DNA of 37,957 bases, taken from positions 1 to 37,957 of the forward strand of contig JASAON010001480.1 in assembly GCA_030849065.1 (NCBI GenBank). The letters run 5' to 3'. Of the stretch, positions 8,216 through 17,202 are shown piece by piece; position 1 is the stretch's first letter, and each line of letters starts with the position of its first letter. The position numbers and the translations under genes were made by a program. Origin of the DNA: Jaenimonas drosophilae (Eukaryota; Euglenozoa; Kinetoplastea; Trypanosomatida; Trypanosomatidae). The notes beneath the pieces are model-generated. The model had not been told where the DNA came from. It made no database searches and was given only the letters and a program-made list of their open reading frames with translations.

Positions 8216-9067
8216 ATGTCGGCTGCTCTTCTGATCGATTCGGACCCATCTGGCGCGCATCAATACAAGAGCTGCGATGCCGCACGCGACGCCTTCCGCA
8301 AACGCGATCTTGAAGCGTCACGTCGTGAGCACATGAAGCCCATGCATACAGAAAGCCACAACTCCAGCACATCCGAGTACGTCAAATCTGTTGTTTTTGG
8401 TGGTCTGGACGGTATCATGACAACATTCGCCATCATTGCCGCTGCTGCGGGAAGTGGGGGGAACTTTGCCACGGTTCTCATTTTCGGTTTCTCCAATGTC
8501 ATCGCTGACGGATTCTCGATGGGCTTCGGGGAGTACGTTAGTGGAGAAGCGGAGCGCGAAAACGCCATTGCCGAACGGTCCCGTGAGGAATGGGAAGTTG
8601 AGAATTCATTTGACCTGGAAGTTGACGAGATGGTGCAAATCTATCAAACCAAAGGTCTCAGCTACGAAGACTCCGTGACCATTGTAAACATCATCTCGAA
8701 GGATCCCAAACTCTTTGTGGACTTCATGATGGTGGAAGAGTTGGGCCTCTTGATTGACATTGATGACTCCAATGGCCCTAAGAAACAGGGTGCAGTCATG
8801 TTCGCATCCTTCCTGGTGTTCGGATCTATTCCACTACTTGCGTACCTACCAGGGAAGGGACAGGGAACGGATGTTGTGTTCTTGATTAGTTGCTTCCTCA
8901 CCGCCGTCTCATTGGTGGTGTTGGGGTCTCTGAAAGGCTACCTGGTAGGAATCAGTATGTTCCGCTCCGCACTTCTCATGATGCTCAATGGTCTCGTCAG
9001 TGGATGCGTTAGCTTCGCGGCAGGAAATTTGATCGAGGCCGCTCTACGTAGCGAGGTTCAAGGCTAA
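8216..9067 (+). CDS. VIT/CCC1-family vacuolar iron (manganese) transporter
   Basis: Encodes 283 residues. A hydrophilic N-terminus of about 54 residues is followed by the family's first membrane helix with GGLDGIMTTFAII, where Asp65 matches the conserved transport aspartate. A second helix with GFSNVIADGFSMGFGEY comes next. A charged cytoplasmic segment (about 108-185) is rich in Glu (GEAERENAIAERSREEW, then KDPKLFVDFMMVEELGL), matching the metal-binding domain of plant VIT1. Three more helices follow: about 193-211, 218-238 and 248-275. Family members move Fe2+ or Mn2+ into vacuoles in exchange for protons, so acidocalcisomes or a lysosome-like compartment are likely sites here. All key segments are present, so it should be functional. 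Confidence 0.92.
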   Translation: MSAALLIDSDPSGAHQYKSCDAARDAFRKRDLEASRREHMKPMHTESHNSSTSEYVKSVVFGGLDGIMTTFAIIAAAAGSGGNFATVLIFGFSNVIADGFSMGFGEYVSGEAERENAIAERSREEWEVENSFDLEVDEMVQIYQTKGLSYEDSVTIVNIISKDPKLFVDFMMVEELGLLIDIDDSNGPKKQGAVMFASFLVFGSIPLLAYLPGKGQGTDVVFLISCFLTAVSLVVLGSLKGYLVGISMFRSALLMMLNGLVSGCVSFAAGNLIEAALRSEVQG

Positions 9068-9820
9068 GAATATCATCAATGCGTGTCCTGCCGTCTCCAC
9101 CAAGAACGTCAGGAGTACGATCCATCCATGTGTATGAGCATACCGAATTGCATGATGCATCGACCGTCACGTTTCCAAGGAACAGCAGCGATGTGAGGGG
9201 CAGGTCATGAAATCCTGCTGAAGACTTGCCGCAATCCTGACTTCTCCATCGATCCCAGGACTGGACTGGCTCAAGTCTATTACTAGTGCTCTCTTCTGTT
9301 CATCCTTGCTCCCCAGTTGCAGCAACTGTTAAGTCATATATTCAATAAAGCTATCCGTGATTCGCCCATTCTTCTTTCCCAACCGCGCTTCCACAGTGGG
9401 TCGAGGGGCTGGAATCGTTGCGAGCATGCCATCACGTGGAATGATGCATTTGTCACCCTGCAGCTGCCGTCGCCGTTATGGTAGAGGAGCTAGGCATCAA
9501 TATAAGGAGGTAAGGCTCCTACAAAGGAGATTAGAGGAGTGCACCAAAGGTTTTCGATATCGGTACCTCAACTGTGCACTGATCTACCCCAATCCTTCTT
9601 ATTTGCCTTTCGTTTCTCTGTTTTCTTCTGTCTGACTGGGTAACAACGTGCCATCGCAAGGGCATCAACCTGGGTTCTTTGATTGCCATCGTACATCATT
9701 ATTCCACCTGCGTCGCACAAGTTATCTGGAGCAGCTCTTCACATCCATGAACTACTCTCTTTCTTTCTCTATCCCAATGTCTTGTAGGTGGCAACTAGAA
9801 ATCTACGCGCAGTTCTGTAG
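9068..9820 (+). other. Spacer between the transporter and the LRR-CCCH gene
   Basis: I see no gene here. The left part should be the 3' UTR of the transporter. T/C-rich stretches at about 9589-9633 and 9755-9780 precede AGs and are candidate trans-splice tracts for the next gene. A few frames open with non-ATG codons, but they have no recognisable domain. Confidence 0.5.
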
Positions 9821-10921
9821 ATGGGCAGCAAGCGAGTGCTCGGATCCGTTCGGACACTGGCGGATGTTGTGTCAACCGTTAGTGCCGATGGTGAAGCAAC
9901 CGCCGCCTCCGAAGAGCAGCTCCGCGCACTCATTCAACGGATTGCCGCCACTGGAGCTGATGTGAAATCTCTCTCGCTGCAGGAACTGGAGATTTCCCTG
10001 CATTACTTTAGCAATCAGAACTCCAACTTCACGGATGTGGTTGAGGACTCATTTCACACGCTGGCGGAAGAGGTGCTAAACAACTCGATTCGTTCTGTAA
10101 TGGTTTATGACGACTTTTCCAATTACTTTGGAGATGCCGAGGTACTGTCTTTATCCATGGCAATGCAGTACAACCTGTCTGTAGAAGCGGTGACGATGAG
10201 CGGAATCAACATCAGTGACGAGTCCATCTCGACGCTCTGTGAATCCTTGACACGTTCTCGGGTCAACTACCTTGACCTGTCTAACACCCCCTTGGAGGAT
10301 GAAGCTGGCTCATCCATTGCCGCGCTTGCTCACGTGAACCCATACCTGCGAACCGTTGTAGTAGACGACACCCTAATTGCAGATGAGGTTCTGGATGAGA
10401 TCGATGTAGCATGCCAATACAACCAAAGCAATTTTGAATCAAATCAGTTTAGGGTGGATGAGCAAAGTATGAAGGAGGCAGACTTGTCCAGACTGAAGCA
10501 ACGTCTGCAACGTATCATTCGAGCCCATTCCAAGCGGACACATTACTGTGTAGCCCATCTATTCGGCTGCTGCCCCAACGGCGATATGTGTTTGCTGTCT
10601 CATGCGCTCAACAACAGTGATGCTGCTAGCGGTGATGCAAATCTATCGCAGAAAATATCAGACCTTTTTGCATCTGGTGGAAATTGGGAAGAAAGGCTCC
10701 CCTCCCGGCCAAAAGAAGGTGCATCGTGGAGGTGCCCCGACGAAGGACAGCCAGATGGACCCAGGTTGAATCTACGACGACGCAGGGAACAACAGAAGCT
10801 CGCGGCAAAATCCAAGGAGCGCAGCGCTTTGGGGATCATGAGCGCGCACTGGCGCTGGCCAGTAGCTTTGGCATGTGTAGTGGCCACCATGACCGTTGTG
10901 GTGAAATTGGCGCGCCGATAG
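9821..10921 (+). CDS. Leucine-rich-repeat protein with CCCH zinc finger and C-terminal membrane helix
   Basis: Encodes 366 residues. Residues about 48-200 form leucine-rich-repeat-like units of the ribonuclease inhibitor or tropomodulin kind, for example VNYLDLSNTPLEDEAGSSIA around 148-167. A basic helix (221-240) leads into a zinc finger with spacing C-x7-C-x5-C-x3-H at Cys243, Cys251, Cys257 and His261, a normal RNA-binding CCCH pattern. A charged low-complexity region follows. The last 25 residues hold one hydrophobic helix (about 344-363) and end in Lys-Leu-Ala-Arg-Arg, a tail-anchor layout. I infer an RNA-binding protein fixed to a membrane, possibly the ER or mitochondrial outer membrane, facing the cytosol. 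I know of no standard name. The ATG at 9821 is the first after pyrimidine-rich sequence. Confidence 0.8.
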   Translation: MGSKRVLGSVRTLADVVSTVSADGEATAASEEQLRALIQRIAATGADVKSLSLQELEISLHYFSNQNSNFTDVVEDSFHTLAEEVLNNSIRSVMVYDDFSNYFGDAEVLSLSMAMQYNLSVEAVTMSGINISDESISTLCESLTRSRVNYLDLSNTPLEDEAGSSIAALAHVNPYLRTVVVDDTLIADEVLDEIDVACQYNQSNFESNQFRVDEQSMKEADLSRLKQRLQRIIRAHSKRTHYCVAHLFGCCPNGDMCLLSHALNNSDAASGDANLSQKISDLFASGGNWEERLPSRPKEGASWRCPDEGQPDGPRLNLRRRREQQKLAAKSKERSALGIMSAHWRWPVALACVVATMTVVVKLARR

Positions 10922-11350
10922 CTGTTCCTTATTTGAAGAATTGCTGTGTGTCGTTGCTGACTTCGGCTAGGGTTGATGGGGCCTCACACAGAAGTCACGG
11001 TGTTGGTGAATTGCACTCGGAAGGAGCTGGATGCGTTGGCACCACAAGATTACCCCGATCATCTCGCAGGTACGTATTTCCAAAGGGAGGTACAGGAGTG
11101 CTATTCTGCTCGTCATTTCACTGTGGCTCCACAGTTTTCGTCTCATCCTTTTTTCATCTTGTTTTCCACTGTTTCAGCTTACATTTCCTGATCACAGGAT
11201 AGTTCATAGCTTCGGAGGTGCAGGTTTTGCCAAGCAACTATCGCTTACGTTGTTCTTCCCGCGTGCCGAACCCAAGCCAATCCCCGTGTACACTGCTTCG
11301 TGTGTCTCGCAACCCTCAACCACCTATTCAGTGAACGCTCTTTGTAAAGG
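10922..11350 (+). other. Spacer before proteasome alpha 7
   Basis: I see no gene here. The T-rich stretch at about 11100-11190 (many TTTTC blocks) followed by CAGG is a candidate trans-splice region. The open frames here are short and compositionally biased. Confidence 0.5.
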
Positions 11351-12067
11351 ATGGCGGGTACTGGAAGCGGACACGATCAATCCACGGACATCTTCTCTGC
11401 CGAAGGCCGTGTGTTTCAGGTGGAGTATGCCTGCAAGGCAGTGGACAACTCAAGCACTGCAGTTGGCGCGTGCTGCAAGGATGGAGTTGTGCTGGCGGTC
11501 GAGAAGATCCTCACCAGCCGAATGCTGGAGGCGGGCTCGAACAACCGCCTCTTCGCGGTAGATCGTCAGGCTGGTCTCTGTATTTGTGGCTTGCTTCCCG
11601 ACGGACGAGCCATCGTGTCTCGCGCCAGGGAGGAAGCGGAGAACAGTCGCGAGATCTTTTCCACCCCGATTCGAGGCTCCGTTCTAGCAAACCGTCTTGG
11701 ATCCTTTATGCATGCCTACACAACACACTTCATGTATCGTCCATTTGGCTCCACCGCCATCCTCGCCAGCTTTGCCGATGACGGCCCACAGCTCTACGTG
11801 GCAGACCCCAGCGGTACCGTGGCTGGATACCACGGTGTTGCTGTCGGAAAGGGCAAGACAGTTGCGAAGACGGAGCTAGAGAAGATTGATTTCACCAAGA
11901 TTACATGCGAGGAGGCTGTGGGGAAGCTGGCCAATATTCTCCATGAGGTGCACGATTCCCAGAAGGACAAACTCTACGAGATTGAGGTTGCGTGGGTGTG
12001 CGACGCAAGCAATCGCAAGTTCGAGCACGTGCCGCGCAGCATGATTCCATCTGCACAGGAGCAGTAA
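11351..12067 (+). CDS. PSMA3: 20S proteasome subunit alpha 7 (PSMA3 type)
   Basis: Encodes 238 residues. The alpha-subunit N-terminal signature is complete: FSAEGRVFQVEYACKAVDNS at about 15-34. It is preceded by the G-H-D start typical of the alpha 7 (PSMA3/Pre10) paralogue. Other alpha 7 landmarks are CKDGVVLAVEK, GSNNRLFAVDR, DPSGTVAGYHG and a KTELEK segment. Alpha subunits form the outer rings of the 20S particle and gate substrate entry in cytosol and nucleus; they are not proteolytic. The protein is shorter than the animal form because it lacks the long acidic C-terminal tail, ending instead in Ser-Ala-Gln-Glu-Gln. The ATG has the conserved N-terminus directly behind it, so the start is safe. 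Confidence 0.95.
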   Translation: MAGTGSGHDQSTDIFSAEGRVFQVEYACKAVDNSSTAVGACCKDGVVLAVEKILTSRMLEAGSNNRLFAVDRQAGLCICGLLPDGRAIVSRAREEAENSREIFSTPIRGSVLANRLGSFMHAYTTHFMYRPFGSTAILASFADDGPQLYVADPSGTVAGYHGVAVGKGKTVAKTELEKIDFTKITCEEAVGKLANILHEVHDSQKDKLYEIEVAWVCDASNRKFEHVPRSMIPSAQEQ

Positions 12068-12397
12068 CCAACTCTGGAGGGATGGCAGTCAGATGCATCC
12101 TGTTCAGGTGGGACAGAACAGCAGGTGACTGACCCAGCGGCGAGAGCAGTTACGTGATGAAGAATTAGCGGTTGAAGTGCACACTTCTTACAGTCTCAAT
12201 GGACTGTTGGGTTATAGGCTTTTTCATCCGTATTGTTATTGAAGAATGGCATTTCCGTATTAGCGTGGGGGTTACGAAAGAACTCTCACTCTGTTTTTTT
12301 TTTTTAAAAAAAAACTGTGGGTAAATTGCATACATGTAATTAATGAATGCCTTTTTCTTATTGGGGTTGTGATGTTATGCTGGTCTAGTTAGTGAAT
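12068..12397 (+). repeat. Spacer with a T12-A9 palindrome
   Basis: This 330-base spacer has no gene. At 12294-12314 twelve T are followed directly by nine A, a perfect inverted repeat able to form a short A-T stem. The T part could serve as a polypyrimidine tract for the next gene; the first candidate AG after it is near 12389, just before the ATG at 12398. Confidence 0.5.
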
Positions 12398-12937
12398 ATG
12401 CAGCGCAGTTACTTGCGCGCCGGCGTGCATCGTGTGGGCTACCGCGCACCCTCTAGGCTTCCGATTCCATGTGCACAACGATGGGATCTTCGACTTGCCC
12501 GTGCTCGCATCTTTCAAGAGTACATTGAAGAAAAGGCATCGGGGGCGTGGCAGTTGGAAGATGAGCGACACATGTCTCCAGAATTTAACACCTTTACTGG
12601 ATACCCTATGCGAGAGATGCGTCCTGGTTACGGCCAGAACACCCCAGACTTCATGTTGAAGAAACGATTGCCAAACAACACTCACTATGAGCTCTTCGCG
12701 CGTCGTGACATTCCGCAGGAGGACAATGCCATGTACGGAAAACTGTTGTACGATACCACCATTCATGGGGCATCCATGCCATCTACCTACCGCATGCACA
12801 AGGATATCAACAAGGCCCAACGTAATGATAGGAAGCTCACAGGTAATCGCTTTAAGGCTATGGTGAGCAGCGGCTACAAGAATCCCCCGTCTGGCTTTGA
12901 GCCCATTCCAGACGCGACTGGGGAGGAGGATGACTAG
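12398..12937 (+). CDS. Hypothetical protein, 179 residues, probably mitochondrial
   Basis: No family is recognised. The start is taken at the ATG at 12398, since the frame from 12392 begins with GTG. Residues 1-30 are rich in Arg, Tyr and Ala with no acids, a good mitochondrial presequence. The rest is soluble and polar, with aromatic and Arg residues spread through segments such as EFNTFTGYPMREMRPGYGQN. The C-terminus is acidic (GEEDD). Compact, basic, presequence-bearing proteins of this kind are common among kinetoplastid mitoribosome and RNA-editing components; placing this one there is a guess. Confidence 0.75.
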   Translation: MQRSYLRAGVHRVGYRAPSRLPIPCAQRWDLRLARARIFQEYIEEKASGAWQLEDERHMSPEFNTFTGYPMREMRPGYGQNTPDFMLKKRLPNNTHYELFARRDIPQEDNAMYGKLLYDTTIHGASMPSTYRMHKDINKAQRNDRKLTGNRFKAMVSSGYKNPPSGFEPIPDATGEEDD

Positions 12938-13161
12938 CACACTGCACTCGTGGGCCAGCAACTTGTTCTGGTATCAGCCCTGTGCTGTCAATATAGTCCA
13001 GGAACCCGTTTGTGATGCTGAAATAGTGCAATGGGCAAATGCTATTCTCTCTCTTTTCCCCCCGTTTCTCTTCAACTCAGAGCTAGGTCACCGAGGCCCA
13101 AGGAAACTACTCCATCAAGCGTTTTGGATATAGATCTCCTTTGGGGTTCTTGGTAATTTCG

Positions 13162-13178
13162 TTTTTTTTTTGTGGAAG
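13162..13178 (+). promoter_or_regulatory. Spliced-leader acceptor and start decision for the 497-residue gene
   Basis: T10 at 13162-13171 is followed by the first AG at 13177-13178. A longer frame opens at a TTG at 13141, but that lies upstream of the tract. The acceptor makes 13192 the first ATG of the mature mRNA, with a 13-nt leader. Confidence 0.6.
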
Positions 13179-13191
13179 CAAACGTGTCCTC

Positions 13192-14685
13192 ATGCAACTT
13201 GGAGCATGGAGTGAGAGCTGGCGCGGGGCGATGCTCCCACTTGAACGATCGGAGGCGTGTCTCACTAATCGAAACGCACTCCAACGAGTAGCCAAGAAGG
13301 ATGTTGAGCGCCGCATTCCGAGCTCAAGCAGCTCCAGCAGTACATCCATCACAAGCTGCTGCTGGTTGTCTAACAACTCTGCAGCAACACATGTCCTGTG
13401 CGCCATGAATAACGGAAGCGTGTGCCTGTTAAGTGCCGTCAATCTGTCCAAGGTGTACCTCTTTGAGTCTGCACCGTCGCCCCAACGTGCGGCTGAGTCC
13501 AATGGAGATTCACGCGATCACCGCAAGCGTCGCCGGCACGAACACACCAGCAGCAGCAGCAGTAGCCCTCCTCCGGAGCTGCAGCGAGTGGGACTTGACG
13601 CGATCAAAATTCTACCTCCTGCGCCAACAACGGCCGCGGCACCGGTCATTCCAACACCGAGCTCATTCGCAGTGTGTCTTGCCATGGACCAGTCCGTGCA
13701 GTTCTGCAAACTAGATCCGACCAATATTGCGGAGCTCAAGAAGATGAATGATAAATCAAGTACGGAGAAGGTTCTACCATATCCCTCCCGTAGGCGCCTC
13801 TGTGGTACCCCAACAGTGCTGTGGAATTGTGGCGGTACGATGGCGCTGGTGGTGCTGCCCCTGGAGGCAGACTCTGACGGGCCACGAGGAGGAACGTCGG
13901 CAGCTAGTCGGTGGCCAGACTATGTGGTGTCATGTCTAGAGAGAAAAACGTCCAGCACATCGTCGACGGAAACCGGGGCGTCGGCTCGCTTTCCATGGTT
14001 TTCACTTCGTGAGCTTCACCCAGCAGGTGGACTTCTTCGTCATTGTGGATGGTGGGGAGTATCAACGCTACTGCTGCTGTGGTCGGATGGCACAGTACAA
14101 CTTGTGTTAATTGCCGATGAAGGGCTCGTGATGCTGGCTGAAGTGCTCTTGCTTGCAAGCGCATCAACCACAAATGTAGTGAAGGCAGCCACGGCAACGG
14201 AAAGTGTATCATCACCGAACAACAGCGACAGTGTAGCTGCAGAAGGGTTGCTGGCGGTGGCTCTAGAACTGAATCTCGTTGCCTGCTTTTCACTGCACGT
14301 TCACCAGCGAACATCCCCAGAAGAATCATCTGTGGCTGCACCTTCACCTACAACCAAATACTCTTTGGAGTTGCGCGCAACGGTACAGACGCACTGCACA
14401 CAGGACATCTACCTACGTGATTTGGCATTCATTCCACTACCTTCGACTGTGTTGGCTCTTCTCCTGGACAGCGGAGCTATTCTATTTCTAGACCCCATCT
14501 CCATGGAGCTGATCTTTCATCGAGGAGTCAAGCGCGTGGGGTCATCTACAGTCAGCTCCAAGGCTGATGGAGGTACGCAAACCGTCGCCGAGCTTCGGGC
14601 AGGGTATTGTTTGTGCACAACAAGCAAGCCACTTAGTCTTGCTGTTGTTGATCATGACACACTCACCGTTTTAAGGCCCACATGA
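13192..14685 (+). CDS. Large hypothetical protein with beta-propeller-like segments
   Basis: Encodes 497 residues from the ATG after the splice acceptor. No family is recognised. Three spaced segments share a 'variable, D or N, G, small, V/I, L/F' strand pattern seen in propeller blades: HVLCAMNNGSVCLLSAVNLS, TLLLLWSDGTVQLVLIADEG and VLALLLDSGAILFLDPISME. Between them lie low-complexity regions: Ser runs near residues 44-52 and 121-128, a basic stretch before the second Ser run, and Ala/Thr/Pro-rich linkers. No signal peptide or membrane helix is evident. A nucleoporin, a WD-repeat assembly factor or a similar scaffold would fit, but the sequence does not decide. Confidence 0.7.
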   Translation: MQLGAWSESWRGAMLPLERSEACLTNRNALQRVAKKDVERRIPSSSSSSSTSITSCCWLSNNSAATHVLCAMNNGSVCLLSAVNLSKVYLFESAPSPQRAAESNGDSRDHRKRRRHEHTSSSSSSPPPELQRVGLDAIKILPPAPTTAAAPVIPTPSSFAVCLAMDQSVQFCKLDPTNIAELKKMNDKSSTEKVLPYPSRRRLCGTPTVLWNCGGTMALVVLPLEADSDGPRGGTSAASRWPDYVVSCLERKTSSTSSTETGASARFPWFSLRELHPAGGLLRHCGWWGVSTLLLLWSDGTVQLVLIADEGLVMLAEVLLLASASTTNVVKAATATESVSSPNNSDSVAAEGLLAVALELNLVACFSLHVHQRTSPEESSVAAPSPTTKYSLELRATVQTHCTQDIYLRDLAFIPLPSTVLALLLDSGAILFLDPISMELIFHRGVKRVGSSTVSSKADGGTQTVAELRAGYCLCTTSKPLSLAVVDHDTLTVLRPT

Positions 14686-14932
14686 GGTGCGATGATGGCA
14701 CATGTCGGGGTGAGAAGCAAGGTGATTCGAGCGCTATGACTCATACGTTCTCACCTCTCGTCCACTGGTGACAATCTGGGTGAAGAATTTTTTAAAGGAG
14801 GCACAGAAATCATATTTGTTGGTTGTGTATTCCTGGTGGTGCAATGTAAGGTACTGTTGCCATGTACACCTGTTTGTTCCAATCTATTGTCTTAGCTTAG
14901 TTGCCATTGGTAGTGGCCAGCTTCATCTTCCC

Positions 14933-15922
14933 ATGGCATTGCGGTATCTCGCGAAGCCCATCAGCTGCGGCAGTGGAGGATGTTCTGCTCTTCGAGGGGT
15001 CGGAGGCCGTCAGGCCGGTGCTATCATAACGTCCTCACTGGTCCACAGTACCAGACTCTTTGCTCGGGTATCGACTGTCCAAGGTTCCATTCCCTCTCCG
15101 CCTGGTGGCTTTGTGACTGAAGATGTTAAGCTAGACATGAATGCCAGTTTCGGTGGTGCCTACGCTCGTGGGGTGTTCTCCACGCGAGAGATTGGCTATG
15201 GGCGCGAGATTATGAATGTTCCAGCTTATGTCATGTACATCAGCGACCGAGAGAATCAGCCCCTACGAGAGCAAGTGCTTCTCCTCACCAAGGAGATCTT
15301 CACAAAACTAGTCTGTGGAACGGAAAGCGAGAAGAACTACGTAAAGTCTCGTGTGATGTCGTTGATGTCAGGCGGGTTTTCCTACTTCACACGTGAGAAG
15401 GATGTCTTTGACTTCGCGGAGGAGGTTCGCGTACCTGGTGAGGCTGGCGCACTCAGAAATGGATCTACCGTTCTCCTCAGCGGTGAGTTTTCCTCCTTCG
15501 ACCTCCAGAAACTTCCGCTGATTATCGAGTTCAATCGAGTAGATGTGGAGTACCGTCAACGTAAAGGCTTGTGCCTCTTTCCTGAGGCGTGCTACTTTAA
15601 TCACAGTTGCGAGCCAAATGTTGAGCTAACCATTTCCTACAGCACCACGAAGAACAACTTCGTTCTCAGTGCACGAGCCGTCCGACCCATTAAGCAGGGA
15701 GAAGAACTCTTCATTCACTACATGCCCGGGAACGACCTTCCCCTCTCACGTTTGGCACTGGCAATGAAGCGTCGGTGGGGCTTTGAGTGCTCGTGTATTC
15801 GCTGCAAGAGTAGAGCGATTGGTGCCACCACGGTGGTCTTCGTGCTCGTACTTCTCCCCCTCGTAGCCTATGGACGGCATGTAATTGTTCGTCGAACAGA
15901 AGAGAAGCATCGCTCTGTCTAG
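14933..15922 (+). CDS. SMYD-like SET-domain methyltransferase with C-terminal membrane helix
   Basis: Encodes 329 residues from the first ATG; the longer frame from 14768 begins with GTG. The SET domain runs from about 74 (GGAYARGVFSTREIGYGREI) to about 264. It has the cofactor-binding motif NHSCEPN at 223-229 and the closing motif KQGEELFIHY. A post-SET CxCxxC (Cys286, Cys288, Cys291) in RWGFECSCIRC follows, as in SMYD and Set5 proteins, so the catalytic parts look intact. There is no MYND finger. The first 50 residues are basic and Ala/Gly/Ser-rich, like a mitochondrial presequence. A hydrophobic helix (about 299-313) lies near the C-terminus. I infer a membrane-bound protein methyltransferase, possibly mitochondrial, of unknown substrate. 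Confidence 0.85.
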   Translation: MALRYLAKPISCGSGGCSALRGVGGRQAGAIITSSLVHSTRLFARVSTVQGSIPSPPGGFVTEDVKLDMNASFGGAYARGVFSTREIGYGREIMNVPAYVMYISDRENQPLREQVLLLTKEIFTKLVCGTESEKNYVKSRVMSLMSGGFSYFTREKDVFDFAEEVRVPGEAGALRNGSTVLLSGEFSSFDLQKLPLIIEFNRVDVEYRQRKGLCLFPEACYFNHSCEPNVELTISYSTTKNNFVLSARAVRPIKQGEELFIHYMPGNDLPLSRLALAMKRRWGFECSCIRCKSRAIGATTVVFVLVLLPLVAYGRHVIVRRTEEKHRSV

Positions 15923-16256
15923 TGGCATATCGCTGGTGGATTTGTGATAAATCCATATTCTTGTTGCGTTCTGAGACCACTAGAATCATGTGGTATTTTT
16001 TGTTGTGGTGGAAAGCAGAAATTGATGATGCATTCATCTCCTTTCTCTCCTTCTCTCCCTCTCTCCTTCGCTGCGTTATCGTAGATACCCTCACGTACCC
16101 CAAAGGGCTTCTTTTTTCGGCCCAATCTTCTTTGTTTTCCTCCTCCCTCACATCACATCGATACACCAGAATAGCCAGTTCATTCGCCGCCGATAGATCT
16201 GCGTGAGACTTGTGACCTCCGTGAAGAATTTATTTTGCTTCGCTTTTTTTTTTTAG
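15923..16256 (+). promoter_or_regulatory. Spacer and spliced-leader acceptor for the ZC3H5-like gene
   Basis: The spacer holds no gene but has long T/C-rich runs (about 16035-16070 and 16105-16145). T11 at 16244-16254 followed by AG at 16255-16256 is the clearest acceptor. The leader from 16257 to 16524 contains no ATG, which supports translation starting at 16525. Confidence 0.55.
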
Positions 16257-16524
16257 TATTTTGTTGCTGTTTGTGGGCCGGCCCGTACCGCGATTGTCGC
16301 CCTCAAGTCTAGGTGCGGTATTAGGAGTTGTTTCTCACTCGTGTGGCCCCCACAATTTTTGCGTTGACGTTCGAGCTCATCTTACCAGCAACCACTTCGT
16401 TGTCCGTATACCACCGTCTTTTTGTGTTGTGTCAGCGGGAGAAGGACGATTCTAAATACACCATTGCCAACGCCTATTCAAAGTATAACCCTTCTCATCA
16501 TCAGAGTCAGTGGCTGGCAGGACC

Positions 16525-17202
16525 ATGATGTCGAAAGACATGTGGAATATCAACTCTAGCTCCCCTCCAACAGCTGGACGTGGAGCCAACTACTACATGA
16601 ATAGTGGAAGCTCCCCATCAATGATGATGGGAGGTACTTCCTCTGGAGTAGGTGCCGGCTCTGTTGGCATGTCATCCATAGCACCATCCCACGATCGATC
16701 GCAGGAGGTGTGCAAGTACTTCATTAATGGTGGCTGCCTTCGTGGTGCGAATTGCCCGTATCTTCACGAACTCCCCGACGAGCGTCATTTGGATGTCAAT
16801 GGACTTGGTTTTATTTTCAATCCGAACGTCCACAACGCACAGAAAACCGTTCCATTCCAGCCGCCAGGCTCCCAGGCGTCTCCAACGTCTGCAGGTAGCC
16901 CCCTTGGAGGGTTAGTTGGCTCACCCGCTGGGGGTGGTGCAAGTAGTGTGGGTGGACGCTATCACTTTGCCAAGTCCGCTGTGCCCCCTGCGGGGCCGGT
17001 GAAACCACACTTCAACGTGTTAGCCTCCGGTAGCCTGTCTGGTAATCCACCGGTGATGGGCGCGAAACTGCAGCCCCCGCCCAAGTACCGACCTCCGGAA
17101 CCGTTCTTGGAACAAAATCTTCCCCCAGTCCTAGCGATTCCTATGCGGACTCAGCCAAAGGATGTAGCAAACAGCCTCAGCCACATGCTCCTTCAAATTT
17201 AG
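16525..17202 (+). CDS. ZC3H5: CCCH zinc-finger protein, ZC3H5-like
   Basis: Encodes 225 residues from the first ATG of the inferred mRNA. One zinc finger, VCKYFINGGCLRGANCPYLH, has spacing C-x7-C-x5-C-x3-H at Cys63, Cys71, Cys77 and His81, and is followed by LPDERHLDVNGLGFIFNPN. Both sides are low complexity: Gly, Ser and Met before the finger, Pro, Gly and Ser after it. The size of about 25 kDa and the position two genes before a ZFP3-like gene match T. brucei ZC3H5 (Tb927.3.740, from memory). ZC3H5 is described there as an essential cytosolic mRNA-binding protein in a complex affecting translation. The finger is certain, the orthology probable. Confidence 0.8.
   Translation: MMSKDMWNINSSSPPTAGRGANYYMNSGSSPSMMMGGTSSGVGAGSVGMSSIAPSHDRSQEVCKYFINGGCLRGANCPYLHELPDERHLDVNGLGFIFNPNVHNAQKTVPFQPPGSQASPTSAGSPLGGLVGSPAGGGASSVGGRYHFAKSAVPPAGPVKPHFNVLASGSLSGNPPVMGAKLQPPPKYRPPEPFLEQNLPPVLAIPMRTQPKDVANSLSHMLLQI

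Noticed and set aside
9357..9965. Two plus-strand frames of about 90-105 codons before the LRR-CCCH gene
   Set aside because: Non-ATG starts, T/C-rich UTR composition and overlap with the real gene's 5' end.
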